From contig CAVSDH010000015.1 in NCBI GenBank assembly GCA_963726765.1, positions 37,185 through 101,184 on the forward strand: DNA of 64,000 nucleotides. The letters are read 5' to 3'. The DNA comes from CAIWHR01 sp963726765. Lineage in GTDB: Bacteria; Pseudomonadota; Gammaproteobacteria; Burkholderiales; Casimicrobiaceae. How positions within the stretch are numbered: position 1 is the stretch's first letter; each line of letters opens with the position of its first letter. The notes under the pieces were generated by a model that saw nothing but the letters and a program-made list of their open reading frames with translations, ran no database searches and was not told where the DNA came from. The translations under genes were made by a program, and so were the position numbers. Shown piece by piece: positions 20,195 to 28,917 of this stretch.

Positions 20195-22465
20195 CTACGC
20201 TGCCTCCAGCTTCGCGTACTCGAGCGCGAGCCATTTCGCGCCGCCGTCCCGGAAATTGACCTGCACGCGCGCGTCGGCGCCGCGGCCTTCCGCGTCGATG
20301 ATGATGCCGAGGCCGAATTTCGCATGCCGCACGCTTTGACCGATGCGCCACGCCGGGCCCTGCACCTGCTCGCGCGCCGTCTCCGTGCCGGCGGTCGTCG
20401 CAGCCCATGCCGGAGCGTGGCGCCCACCTCCGCCCCACTCGGAGGGATCGACATCGATCGCATCGCGCGACCACCGTCGCGGAGGCGAAAGCCAGACGAT
20501 CTGCCCACGTGGCACTTCGTCGATGAATCGCGACGGAATGTTGTAGCGCACCTGTCCGTGCAGCATCCGGCTTTGCGCATGCGTGAGGTAGAGCCGCCGC
20601 CGCGCCCGGGTGATCGCCACGTACATGAGCCGGCGTTCCTCCTCGACACCGTCGAACTCGGACAGGCTGTTCTCATGCGGAAACAGCCCTTCCTCGAGCC
20701 CGGTGACGAACACCGTGTGAAATTCGAGGCCCTTGGCCGCGTGCACGGTCATCAACTGCAGCGCGGGCCTGCCTTCCGCGGCCTGCGTTTCGCCTGCTTC
20801 GAGTGCCGCATGCGCAAGAAACGCCGTCAACGGATCGGCGGCGCCCTGCTCCGCAACGGTGCCTGCATCCTCACCGGCAACGGCGATCGGAGCGTCGACG
20901 GCGAGATCGGCCTCGCGCAGGAAGCCGTCGGCAGCGCTCACCAGCTCCTCGAGATTGTCGACGCGATCCTGCCCGTCCTTTTCCGCGGCATAGTGCGCGA
21001 GCAGCCCGGATCCCTGGTTGACGTGCTCGACCGCCTCGGGCAGCGGCAATCCGGTCGTAGCCGCGCGGAGCGCTTCGATCAGCCTGACGAACGCCGCGAG
21101 GCTCGTGCCCGCCTTTCCGCCCACGGTGCCGGCGCACGCGGCCTGCCACAGGCTCGTGCCCGAGGCACGCGCCGCATCCTGCAGCGTTTCGAGCGTTCGA
21201 GCGCCGATCCCGCGGGGCGGAAAGTTGACGATGCGCAGAAAAGCGCCGTCGTCGCCGGGCGCCGCAACGAGTCGCAGGTACGCGAGCGCATGCTTCACCT
21301 CGGCGCGCTCGAAAAAGCGCATGCCCCCGTACACCCGGTACGGAAGCCCCGCGTTGAAGAGCGCGTGCTCCAGCACCCGCGACTGCGCGTTCGAGCGATA
21401 GAGCACGGCGACCTCGGACAGCGCGAGGCCCTCACCCGCCAAGCCTTTCGCAATGTCGACCACGAACGCCGCCTCGTCGTGGTCGGACGGCGCCGCCATG
21501 CCGCGCACCGGATCGCCCTTCCCCTCGCTCGTCCACAGGTTCTTGCCAAGCCGCGTCTGGTTGTTCCTGATGAGCGCGTTCGCGAGATCGAGGATGTGCC
21601 CGTGCGAGCGGTAATTCCGCTCGAGCTTGATCAGCGTCACCGGAATTTCCGCCGATCCGAAATCGCGCTCGAAGTGCTGCATGTTGGCGACGTTGGCGCC
21701 GCGAAACGCATAGATCGACTGGTCGTCGTCGCCCACCGCCATCACCGCCGTGTGCGGGCCGGCGAGCAGGCGCAGCCAGCGGTACTGGAGCACGTTGGTG
21801 TCCTGGAACTCGTCGACCAGCAGATGGGAAAAGCGGCGCCGGTAGTGCAGGCGTATGCCTTCGTTGCCGGCCAGGAGCTCGTAGCTGCGCAGCAGAAGCT
21901 CCGCGAAGTCGACGACGCCCTCGCGCTGGCACATCGCCTCGTACAGCGCGTAGTGCTCGGTGAGACGTCGCGCGAATTCATCGCCGGCCTCGACCTGGTT
22001 CGGGCGCAGACCCTTCTCCTTCGCGTCGGAGATGAACGCCTGCAACTGGCGCGGCGGAAAGCGCTCGTCGTCGATGCCGTGCGCCTTCGAGAGGCGCTTG
22101 ATCAGCGCCAGTTGGTCCTGCGTGTCCATGATCTGGAACAGCTGCGGCAAGTTCGCGTCGCGGTAATGCGCGCGCAGCATCCGGTTGCACAGCCCGTGAA
22201 ACGTGCCGATCCACATGCCGCGCGTGTGCATCGGCGTCATCGCCGAGAGCCGGGTCAGCATCTCCTTCGCCGCCTTGTTGGTGAACGTGACCGCGAGGAT
22301 CGACAGGGGCGACGCCTGCCCGGTCGCGAGCAGCCAGGCGATGCGCGTCGTCAGCACGCGCGTCTTCCCGCTGCCGGCACCCGCCAGAATCAATGCCGAC
22401 GCATGCGGGAGCGTGACAGCGGCGAGCTGTTCCGAATTGAGGTTCGCGAGCAGGGGGGACGTCAT
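20195..22465 (-). CDS. uvrD: DNA helicase II, UvrD
   Basis: 3'-5' SF1 helicase acting in nucleotide-excision and mismatch repair. From the ATG at 22465 the 756-residue product begins MTSPLLANLNSEQLAAVTLP. The Walker A AGAGSGKT is at residues 28-35. Further helicase motifs are AVTFTNKAAKEM, LLVDEFQDTN, GDDDQSIYAFRGA, LERNYRS, TVHAAKGLEF and EERRLMYVAITRAR. The C-terminal Tudor-like region (GQSVRHAKFGLGIII, VQVNFRDGGAKWL) favours UvrD over Rep. A GTG 21 bases upstream is an alternative start. Divergent from argA, with a TATAAT box in the gap. Confidence 0.94.
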   Translation of the reverse strand: MTSPLLANLNSEQLAAVTLPHASALILAGAGSGKTRVLTTRIAWLLATGQASPLSILAVTFTNKAAKEMLTRLSAMTPMHTRGMWIGTFHGLCNRMLRAHYRDANLPQLFQIMDTQDQLALIKRLSKAHGIDDERFPPRQLQAFISDAKEKGLRPNQVEAGDEFARRLTEHYALYEAMCQREGVVDFAELLLRSYELLAGNEGIRLHYRRRFSHLLVDEFQDTNVLQYRWLRLLAGPHTAVMAVGDDDQSIYAFRGANVANMQHFERDFGSAEIPVTLIKLERNYRSHGHILDLANALIRNNQTRLGKNLWTSEGKGDPVRGMAAPSDHDEAAFVVDIAKGLAGEGLALSEVAVLYRSNAQSRVLEHALFNAGLPYRVYGGMRFFERAEVKHALAYLRLVAAPGDDGAFLRIVNFPPRGIGARTLETLQDAARASGTSLWQAACAGTVGGKAGTSLAAFVRLIEALRAATTGLPLPEAVEHVNQGSGLLAHYAAEKDGQDRVDNLEELVSAADGFLREADLAVDAPIAVAGEDAGTVAEQGAADPLTAFLAHAALEAGETQAAEGRPALQLMTVHAAKGLEFHTVFVTGLEEGLFPHENSLSEFDGVEEERRLMYVAITRARRRLYLTHAQSRMLHGQVRYNIPSRFIDEVPRGQIVWLSPPRRWSRDAIDVDPSEWGGGGRHAPAWAATTAGTETAREQVQGPAWRIGQSVRHAKFGLGIIIDAEGRGADARVQVNFRDGGAKWLALEYAKLEAA

Positions 22466-22512
22466 CGACGCAGGAGAGAGCGACACCGTCGCACACGGCG
22501 GATCGGGAAGGA

Positions 22513-22518
22513 ATTATA
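22513..22518 (-). promoter_or_regulatory. -10 box for uvrD
   Basis: The plus-strand ATTATA reads TATAAT on the minus strand, a perfect -10 hexamer 48 bases upstream of the preferred uvrD start. No recognisable -35 lies at the right distance. Confidence 0.45.
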
Positions 22519-22529
22519 CGGGGCGGCGT

Positions 22530-22535
22530 TATAAT
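22530..22535 (+). promoter_or_regulatory. -10 box for argA
   Basis: A perfect TATAAT hexamer, 27 bases before the argA ATG at 22562. It lies 11 bases from the oppositely oriented -10 box of uvrD, so the two promoters would overlap back to back. The -35 region is poor. Confidence 0.5.
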
Positions 22536-22561
22536 CCGGCCGCTCGCATCTCCCGCCCCGC

Positions 22562-23932
22562 ATGCCGCACCCGCCAACGATGCCGTCCCTTTCCAGCGCC
22601 GCGCCAACCGCCCACTCCGCGACCACGCGTGCGTTCGTCCAGTGGATACGGCTTGCCGCGCCGTATATCCACGCGTTTCGCGGCAGGACGTTCGTGATCG
22701 CGTTCGGCGGCGAGGTCGTGGCGGACGATACGTTTCTCGGCATCATCCACGACCTCAACCTGCTGCACAGCCTCGGCGTGCACATCGTCGTCGTCCACGG
22801 ATCGCGTCCGCAGATCGAGGCGATCCTCGCGCAGCAGGACATCGAGAGCCGCTACGCGTTCGGGCTGCGTGTCACCGACGCCGAGACGATGGACTGCGTG
22901 CTCGAAGCCGGCGGCCAGGTGCGCAGCCGCATCGAGGCGCTGCTCTCGCTCGGCATTGCGAATTCACCGATGGCCGGCGCACGGATCAGGGTCTCGTCCG
23001 GCAATTTCATCACCGCGAAGCCGATGGGCGTAGTCGACGGCGTGGACATGCTGCTCACCGGCGAAGTGCGGCGCGTCGACACCGACGCGATCCATCAGCG
23101 CCTCGACGACGGCGACATCGTGCTCATTTCGCCGCTCGGGTACTCGCCCACCGGGGAAATTTTCAACCTCGCGCTGGAGGAGGTCGCCACCCAGGTCGCC
23201 GTAAGGCTCAATGCGCACAAGCTGGTGTTCCTGATGGACACCGAGGGCGTGCGCAACGGCCGCCGGAAACTGTTGACCGAGCTGTCCACCCGCGATGCCG
23301 AAGCGCTGCTCGTCGCCGGACGGAGCAAGCTTCCCGCCGACGTCCAGCACTATCTCCCCTGCGCCATCAAGGCATGCGACAACGGCGTCAAGCGCGCACA
23401 TCTCATCAGCCGCCATCTCGACGGCGCGCTGCTGCTCGAGATGTTCACGCGCGACGGCGTGGGCACGATGATCGCCGCGGCACCACTGGCCAACCTTCGC
23501 AACGCGACCATCGACGACGTCGGCGGCATCCTCGCCATCATCGGGCCGCTCGAGGAACAGGGCATCCTGGTCCGGCGCTCGCGCGAGCGACTGGAAACCG
23601 AGATCGAGCGTTTCGTCGTCGCCGAACACGACAACGGCATCATCGGCTGCGCCGCGCTCTATGCATTTCCGGAGGAAAGGGTCGGCGAGCTCGCGGCGCT
23701 CGCCGTGCACCCGGACTTCCGGCGCGAGGGGTACGGCGAAGCGCTGATGCACGAGATCGAGATGCGCGCGCGCAAGCTGAAGCTCGCGGAACTCTTCGTG
23801 CTGACGACGCGCACGTCGCAGTGGTTCATCGAGCGCGGATTCCATACCGCGGCGATCGCCGACCTGCCGCGACAGAAACAGCTGCTCTACAACTTTCAAC
23901 GGAAGTCGCAGGTCTACCGCAAGAAATTCTAG
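22562..23932 (+). CDS. argA: Amino-acid N-acetyltransferase (N-acetylglutamate synthase), ArgA
   Basis: First enzyme of arginine synthesis, acetylating glutamate with acetyl-CoA. The 456-residue product has the classic two-domain layout. An amino-acid-kinase-like domain (residues about 30-290) contains FVIAFGGEVV, VVHGSRPQIE and ISPLGYSPTGEIFNL. A C-terminal GNAT domain contains LAALAVHPDFRREGYGEALM. The end, FQRKSQVYRK, is typical of the family. An alternative ATG lies at 22580. The promoter is shared back to back with uvrD. yggX follows 9 bases downstream on the same strand. Confidence 0.95.
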   Translation: MPHPPTMPSLSSAAPTAHSATTRAFVQWIRLAAPYIHAFRGRTFVIAFGGEVVADDTFLGIIHDLNLLHSLGVHIVVVHGSRPQIEAILAQQDIESRYAFGLRVTDAETMDCVLEAGGQVRSRIEALLSLGIANSPMAGARIRVSSGNFITAKPMGVVDGVDMLLTGEVRRVDTDAIHQRLDDGDIVLISPLGYSPTGEIFNLALEEVATQVAVRLNAHKLVFLMDTEGVRNGRRKLLTELSTRDAEALLVAGRSKLPADVQHYLPCAIKACDNGVKRAHLISRHLDGALLLEMFTRDGVGTMIAAAPLANLRNATIDDVGGILAIIGPLEEQGILVRRSRERLETEIERFVVAEHDNGIIGCAALYAFPEERVGELAALAVHPDFRREGYGEALMHEIEMRARKLKLAELFVLTTRTSQWFIERGFHTAAIADLPRQKQLLYNFQRKSQVYRKKF

Positions 23933-23941
23933 GAGATTCGC

Positions 23942-24215
23942 ATGGCACGGATGGTCAACTGCGTGAAGCTGGGCCGCGAAGCCGAAGGGCTCGACCTGCC
24001 GCCGTATCCCGGCCCGCTCGGCAAGCGCATCTATGAAAGCGTGTCGAAGGAAGCGTGGCAGGCATGGCTCAAGCATCAGACGATGCTGGTCAACGAGAAT
24101 CGTCTGTCGCTCGCGGACGCCCGGGCCCGGAAATGGCTCGCCGAGCAGATGGAGCAGCATTTCTTCGGCGGTGGCGCCGAAATGCCGTCGGGGTACGTCC
24201 CGCCGAACAGCGTAG
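23942..24215 (+). CDS. yggX: Probable Fe(2+)-trafficking protein YggX, frameshifted at its end
   Basis: Small cytosolic protein implicated in protecting or loading iron-sulfur clusters under oxidative stress. It begins MARMVNCVKLGREAEGLDLPPYPGPLGKRIYESVSKEAWQAW and continues through the TMLVNENRLSLADARARKWL block. The family ends at about 90 residues with GYVPPxA. Here the raw frame runs on for 108 more codons. Removing one A at 24206-24207 gives GYVPPTA followed by TAG at 24213-24215, exactly the family end. The extension is therefore an artefact of a one-base insertion. Directly downstream of argA. Confidence 0.88.
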
Positions 24216-24417
24216 GCGCGGGCTGCGAATTCGGGCAGGAGGAACCGAGTCTCTCGGACCGAAGTGTGGCCTCCTTGCAGAGCCGGTTGGAGAATGGCGG
24301 TACGAATGACATCAACGCCGATGCAGACGGCGCGCACTGTCGGCCGACAGACACCTGCATTGTCTCGTGTTGCATTTGGTCGACCATCCGCGCGACGTCG
24401 GAAGACGGCCCGATCCC

Positions 24418-24572
24418 GGGAAATCACGTTCAATCAGTCGCTATCCCGTCCAGGAACTCGACGAGTTTCCTGAGGACATCCGGCGGCGGATGCTCGTGGT
24501 GCAGCAGAAGGCCGGCTTCATCCCCAACGATTTCCTGACGCCGGCCCGCCGCCCGGCGGAATTCAGGTCATG
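24418..24572 (+). pseudogene. Truncated remnant of a peroxidase-related (AhpD-like) gene
   Basis: About 50 codons reading SISRYPVQELDEFPEDIRR and then MLVVQQKAGFIPNDFLT. They align without gaps to residues 5-50 of the intact gene at 27168-27752, with clear nucleotide similarity but many third-position differences. Homology stops at AEFR near 24572, after which the frame ends within 10 codons. There is no matching start. The CxxC catalytic half is absent. An old, diverged partial copy rather than a fresh duplication. It lies between yggX and the cyclase gene. Confidence 0.75.
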
Positions 24573-24898
24573 CTTAATCGGTTGTAATGAATGTCTGTGA
24601 TTGACCGCTCTAGTTTCAGACCCCTTTGGCCCGGAGGATGCCAAGCCGCGTCGGGTGGCCAAGTGTCATTCGTCGCATCGAGACTGCCCGCAATTCGCGT
24701 TCTACCCGCCGGCTGAGGTCGACCCTTTGTTTCCCGTCGAGCTGTCAAGCAGCCGACGTTCGACTGCGCCGGTCACCAGCCCTATCTACCCGTTGGTCCA
24801 GCCATGTCAGCCCGTGATACGCTTTCTTCACGCGGCACTTGTAGAGGATTTCGTTCATTTCCGGGCGCATTGCGCCACGCCGATCCGCACACGACTCG
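24573..24898 (+). other. Non-coding or decayed stretch before the cyclase gene
   Basis: About 325 bases with no recognisable gene, lower G+C than the surroundings and several short meaningless frames. It follows the truncated peroxidase-related remnant and leads directly into the adenylate cyclase gene. It may be decayed DNA or the edge of an inserted block. No terminal inverted repeat or target-site duplication could be identified by eye. Confidence 0.4.
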
Positions 24899-26903
24899 AT
24901 GTCTCCCATCACTCGCGCCGATGCCACCACGTCGACATTGCCGACCGGCACATTGACGTTCCTGTTAACGGACATCGAGGGTAGTACCCGCGTGTGGCAG
25001 GTCGCGCCGGATGCAATGCAAGTCGCGTTGGCACGACACGATGTCATTCTGCGTCAGGGCATCGCGACGCACGACGGCCACGTTTTCAAGACCGCGGGCG
25101 ATGCGTTCTATGCAGCGTTCACTACGCCGTGGCTCGCGATGGAGGCGGCGCTTGCAATTCAGCAGGCGCTACATTTGGAGCCGTGGCCGCCCCAGGCGCC
25201 AATTCGGGTCCGGATGGCGCTTCATTCAGGCGCTGCGGAACTGCGTGAAAGAGACTATTTCGGCCCGCCTCTCAATCAAGTGGCACGTCTGCTTTCCACG
25301 GGCCATGGCGGACAGACGCTCGTATCCTCGGTCACGTACGAGTTGTGCAGCGATCGCCTGCCAGTCGGCGCAGCGCTGAGCTCGCTGGGCGAGTACGTCG
25401 TCAAGGATCTCGCGCGCCGACAGACGATCTACCAGCTAGATCATCCCTCGCTGCCAAAGATGTTTCCGCCGCTGCAGACGCTGCTGGCACCACTCGATAC
25501 GAGAGTGCCGTCGATCGCGGTGCTGCCCTTCGTGAATCGCAGCCACGACCAGGAAGATGAATACTTCTCGGATGGCCTCGCCGACGAGCTGCTCAACGTG
25601 TTGGCGAAGATCCGCAGCCTGCGGGTGGCCGCACGTTCGTCGGCCTTCACGTTCAAGGGCAGGAGGGCAACGGTCGCTGAGGTGGGCCGGGTGCTAAATG
25701 TCGCCACGGTACTCGAGGGCACCGTGCGCAAGGCCGGCAACCGGATCCGGATCTCGGTTCAGCTGGTCAAGGTGGCGGACGGCTATCACCTTTGGTCGGA
25801 GACCTACGACCGAACGCTGGAGGACATCTTTGCTGTGCAGGACGACATCGCGCAGTCGGTGGTGAAGGAGTTGCGCAGTACGCTGATGGGCGAAGCGGTG
25901 GACGTGAAAGGGGCCACGGAGGTAACTGCGCAGATGGCGGCGGCCACAAGAGGTCGCGCCACGGATCCGGAGGCGCACCGGCTCTTTCTGCAGGCGCGCT
26001 ACCTGATTGATCGTCTGACCCGTGACGACACCACGAAGGGTATCGGTTACCTGAAGCAGGCGCTGGACCGGGATCCGGAGTTCGCGCTCGCCTGGGCAGA
26101 ACTGGGCGAAGCGTACTCGGCGCAAGCCAATAGCGGCTGGATCCCGATCTTCGAAGGGTATCAACGGGCGCGGGAGGCAGTGGCGCGCGCGCTGTCACTT
26201 GCTCCGGAGATGGCGGAAGGGCACGCGGAGTTGGGTATGATCCAGATGTCCCACGACTGGGATTGGCGCGGTGCGGAGGCATCCTATTGTCGGGCGCTCG
26301 AGTTGGCACCGGGGAATGCCCCGATATTGCGCCGAGTCGCCATGCTGGCCCTAAGCCTAGGTCGTCTCACTAACTCCATCGAGTTCTATAGGCGCGCCGT
26401 AGAGCAAGATCCACTGAGTGCCGCGGCCTACGCCAACTTCGGCGACGCGCTCAGCGCAACTGATCGCCTAGCAGAGGCGGAGTTGGCATATCGGAAGGCG
26501 CTCGAACTCGCTCCGCAGCGCGCAGTCACACGTGCATACCTCTCGCTGAATCTGTTGGCACAAGGACGGGACGAAGAGGCGCTGGCCGAAGCGCTTGCGT
26601 CGCCTGAGGAGGTCTGGCGTCTCTACACGCTCGCGTTCATTTACCACGCTGCTGGGTCGGCAGGACGGAGCGGACGCAGCGTTGCACGAACTCATAGCAA
26701 AGTACGCAGAAGGCGCCGCCTACCAAGTCGCCGAAGTGTACGCGGCACGTGGCGAGACTGATCTCGCCTTCGAGTGGCTCGAGCGGGCATACACCCAGCG
26801 CGATGTCGGTCTCAGCCAAATGAAGACGCGGCCGCTACTCCGCTCGCTGCACGGTGATTCGCGTTGGGCCGCATTCCTGCACAAGATGGCGCTGGCCGAC
26901 TGA
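24899..26903 (+). CDS. Class III adenylate/guanylate cyclase with TolB-like and TPR domains, frameshifted
   Basis: Predicted cytosolic signalling protein of 667 residues after correction. The N-terminal cyclase domain (about 15-190) has TFLLTDIEGST, with metal-binding Asp25, and HVFKTAGDAFYAAF with Lys64 and Asp68. The middle (about 205-335) is a TolB/FlgO-like domain: SIAVLPFVNRS, EYFSDGLADELLNVL and HLWSETYDRTLEDIFAVQDDI. The C-terminal half is TPR repeats (for example LAWAELGEAYSAQA, AAYANFGDALSATDRLAEAE). One extra T at 26657 splits off the last 80 residues, which read ALHELIAKYAEGAAYQVAEVY. Base composition is more A+T-rich than the neighbours, suggesting transfer. No partner gene is adjacent. 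Confidence 0.85.
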
Positions 26904-27167
26904 GGCGGTAACGCGTTACTCGATCGCAATGTCTAGCGTCCACTACGGCTCAGTAGTTCGCATTTCCCCAACGGCTGCGACCACGTCCTTACCGCCAGGA
27001 TCGCGATGCCGCCCTGCCCGAGGCGCCTTCGCAACGATGGTTCTCGTATGTCTCGTATCGAGGACAAATCGCCAGGTCCGCTTCTGGCCGATCTCTACCG
27101 GTCATGGCGCAATCAGGTGCCGCCCTCGTCCTGGATAGGACTGTTCATGGCTGGTAGACTGATCCGT
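26904..27167. other. Gap between cyclase gene and peroxidase-related gene
   Basis: About 264 bases without a recognised gene. An in-frame extension of the downstream gene back to 27006 is open, but it reads as unrelated proline/arginine-rich sequence and is not counted. No terminator hairpin was seen. Confidence 0.35.
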
Positions 27168-27752
27168 ATGGCCGCCCCGTCGATCAGCCGCTACCCGGTC
27201 CCGAAACTCGAAGACCTGCCCGAGGATATCCGCGCGCGAATGCTCGAAGTGCAGGAGAAGGCGGGATTCATCCCCAACGTCTTCCTGACACTCGCGCATC
27301 GCCCGGACGAGTTCCGCGCCTTCTTCGCCTACCACGACGCGCTGATGGGCAAGGACGGCGAACTCTCCAAGGCCGAGCGCGAGATGATCGTGGTCGCCAC
27401 CTCCGGGGCCAACGATTGCCTTTACTGCATCGTCGCGCACGGCGCGATCCTGCGCGTCTACGCAAAGGACCCGCTCGTTGCCGACCAGGTCGCCGTGAAC
27501 TACCGAAATGCGAACATCACGCCACGGCAGAAGGCGATGCTCGCGTTCGCACTCAAGGTCGCGTTGCGCAGCGCCGAGATCGGGGACGAGGACTTCGACG
27601 CACTGCGCGCGCACGATTTTTCCGACGAGGGCATCTGGGACATCGGTGCAATCGCCGCATTCTTCGCGCTGTCGAACCGGATGGCCAACCTGATCGAGAT
27701 GCGGCCGAACGACGAATTCCACCTGCTCGGCCGGGTCCCCAGGAAACGGTAG
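27168..27752 (+). CDS. Peroxidase-related enzyme, AhpD/carboxymuconolactone decarboxylase fold
   Basis: 194-residue protein starting MAAPSISRYPVPKLEDLPEDI. It belongs to the alkylhydroperoxidase-like peroxidase-related family. The redox site is NDCLYCIVAHG with Cys84, Cys87 and His91, the AhpD-type CxxCxxxH motif. The flanking ELSKAEREMIVVATSG and ITPRQKAMLAFALKV helices are standard. Probable role: thiol-dependent peroxide reduction, or an unassigned enzyme of this fold. Another ATG at 27147 is in frame. A diverged truncated copy lies at 24418-24572 on the far side of the cyclase gene. Confidence 0.85.
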   Translation: MAAPSISRYPVPKLEDLPEDIRARMLEVQEKAGFIPNVFLTLAHRPDEFRAFFAYHDALMGKDGELSKAEREMIVVATSGANDCLYCIVAHGAILRVYAKDPLVADQVAVNYRNANITPRQKAMLAFALKVALRSAEIGDEDFDALRAHDFSDEGIWDIGAIAAFFALSNRMANLIEMRPNDEFHLLGRVPRKR

Positions 27753-27858
27753 AAATCCGCAGATTCGGCAGGGTTACTCCGGGCTGGCACGTCCCGCAGG
27801 GCTGGGATAAAATCGCGTTTCGCCGCCAAGGGTGGCCCAAACCGACAGGGATTCGATC

Positions 27859-28098
27859 ATGAATCGATACGTGCTAATCGCCGCCCTCGGCGCCACGCTG
27901 GCCGCCGGTTGCTCGACGACCTCCACGACAAGCGCCATGGCCGACGACGACGACAAGATGTACGTGACCGGAAGCCGCATCCCCTTCAAGGACACGAGCG
28001 TGAATACCCGGAACGTTTCGGCAAACACGGACCGGAAGGCCATCGACGACCTGTTTCTGAAGGCGCAACAGAGCATGCCGACTCCCGGTACGCGCTGA
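27859..28098 (+). CDS. Small putative lipoprotein
   Basis: 79 residues, starting MNRYVLIAALGATLAAGCSTTS. This is a signal peptide with lipobox LAAGC, so Cys18 would be lipidated. The short mature part carries DDDDKMYVTGSRIPFKDTS and ends KAIDDLFLKAQQSMPTPGTR. Small proteins with the phrase YVTGSRIPxKD are seen in other betaproteobacteria, but no function is known to me. A GATAAAAT -10-like string lies about 46 bases upstream (27806-27813). It converges with cysC. Confidence 0.7.
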   Translation: MNRYVLIAALGATLAAGCSTTSTTSAMADDDDKMYVTGSRIPFKDTSVNTRNVSANTDRKAIDDLFLKAQQSMPTPGTR

Positions 28099-28165
28099 CC
28101 GCTGCCGATTCAATCCTGCCCGCCGACCGGTCCTCAACGCTGCAGGATTGCCGCAGGCCGCCGTT

Positions 28166-28807
28166 TCAGGTGGCGCGCCGGCACGAGGCAACGACGAACG
28201 TGAACAGCTGCTCGACGCTGGCGCCAACGTCCTGCGTCTCGGTGTCGACCGCGATGTCGGGCTTCGCCGGCGCCTCGTAGGGCGCGTCGACGCCCGTAAA
28301 ATCCTTCAGCATCCCGGCGCGGGCCTTTCGGTAATGCCCCTTCGGGTCGCGGCTCTCGCATGTCGCGAGCCCCGAATTGACGTGCACTTCCAGGAAGCAT
28401 CGCTCCCCGGCAGCGGCGCGAGCCTGCAGGCGGTCTTCGCGATACGGCGAAATGAATGCCGTGATGCAGATGATCCCCGCATCGGCGAACAGCGCCGCGA
28501 CTTCGCCGATGCGCCGGATGTTTTCCTGCCGGTCCCGCGGCGAGAAGCCGAGGTCGGTGTTGAGTCCCCGCCGTACGTTGTCTCCGTCGAGCGTGTACGC
28601 CTGCCAGCCGAGGTCGAACAGCCGCCGCTCCAGCGCCATGGCGAGAGTGGACTTGCCCGAACTCGGCAATCCGGTCAGCCAGACGACGGCGCCGACATGC
28701 CCGGTGTGCCCCGCGCGCTCGGCAGCGGTCACGTGGTGCGAAACGGCGACGAGGTTGCCTGCCACGGACGTCGGCGGATTCGGGGACGACTTGTCGTGTG
28801 AACGCAT
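28166..28807 (-). CDS. cysC: Adenylylsulfate (APS) kinase
   Basis: Phosphorylates adenosine 5'-phosphosulfate to PAPS in sulfate activation. The 213-residue product has the Walker A GLPSSGKST (residues 46-54), LDGDNVRRGLNTDLGFSPRDRQENIRR, ITAFISPYREDR and FLEVHVNSGLATCESRDPKGHYRKARAG, all diagnostic of CysC. A roughly 35-residue N-terminal extension precedes the kinase core, which is common in stand-alone forms. No other cys genes lie nearby. Transcribed away from the dienelactone-hydrolase-like gene's terminator. Confidence 0.94.
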   Translation of the reverse strand: MRSHDKSSPNPPTSVAGNLVAVSHHVTAAERAGHTGHVGAVVWLTGLPSSGKSTLAMALERRLFDLGWQAYTLDGDNVRRGLNTDLGFSPRDRQENIRRIGEVAALFADAGIICITAFISPYREDRLQARAAAGERCFLEVHVNSGLATCESRDPKGHYRKARAGMLKDFTGVDAPYEAPAKPDIAVDTETQDVGASVEQLFTFVVASCRRAT

Positions 28808-28869
28808 CGGTGCGCCTGCAATGACGGTGGCCGCATATTATCAGCGCCCACGGAACCGTCGAAAACGAA

Positions 28870-28893
28870 GCGGGCGGCCGTGAGGCCGCCCGC
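28870..28893 (-). terminator. Terminator after the dienelactone-hydrolase-like gene
   Basis: A perfect 10-bp inverted repeat (arms 28870-28879 and 28884-28893, GC-rich) with a 4-base loop. On the minus strand it is followed by TTCGTTTTC. It sits 25 bases after the stop of the upstream minus-strand gene. The T-run is short. Confidence 0.7.
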
Positions 28894-28917
28894 CGCTCGA
28901 GCGAACGATTCCGTCGA

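Noticed and set aside
24216..24535. A 108-residue C-terminal extension of YggX
   Set aside because: YggX proteins end at about 90 residues. Removing one A at 24206-24207 yields the normal PPTA end and a TAG stop.
24573..24898. Possible insertion-sequence remnant beside the cyclase gene
   Set aside because: No transposase fragment, terminal inverted repeats or target duplication could be seen. Only the composition shift supports it.
27784..27800. Sigma-54-like CTGGCACG string before the small lipoprotein gene
   Set aside because: The GC doublet expected at -12 is not at the right spacing from the GG at -24.
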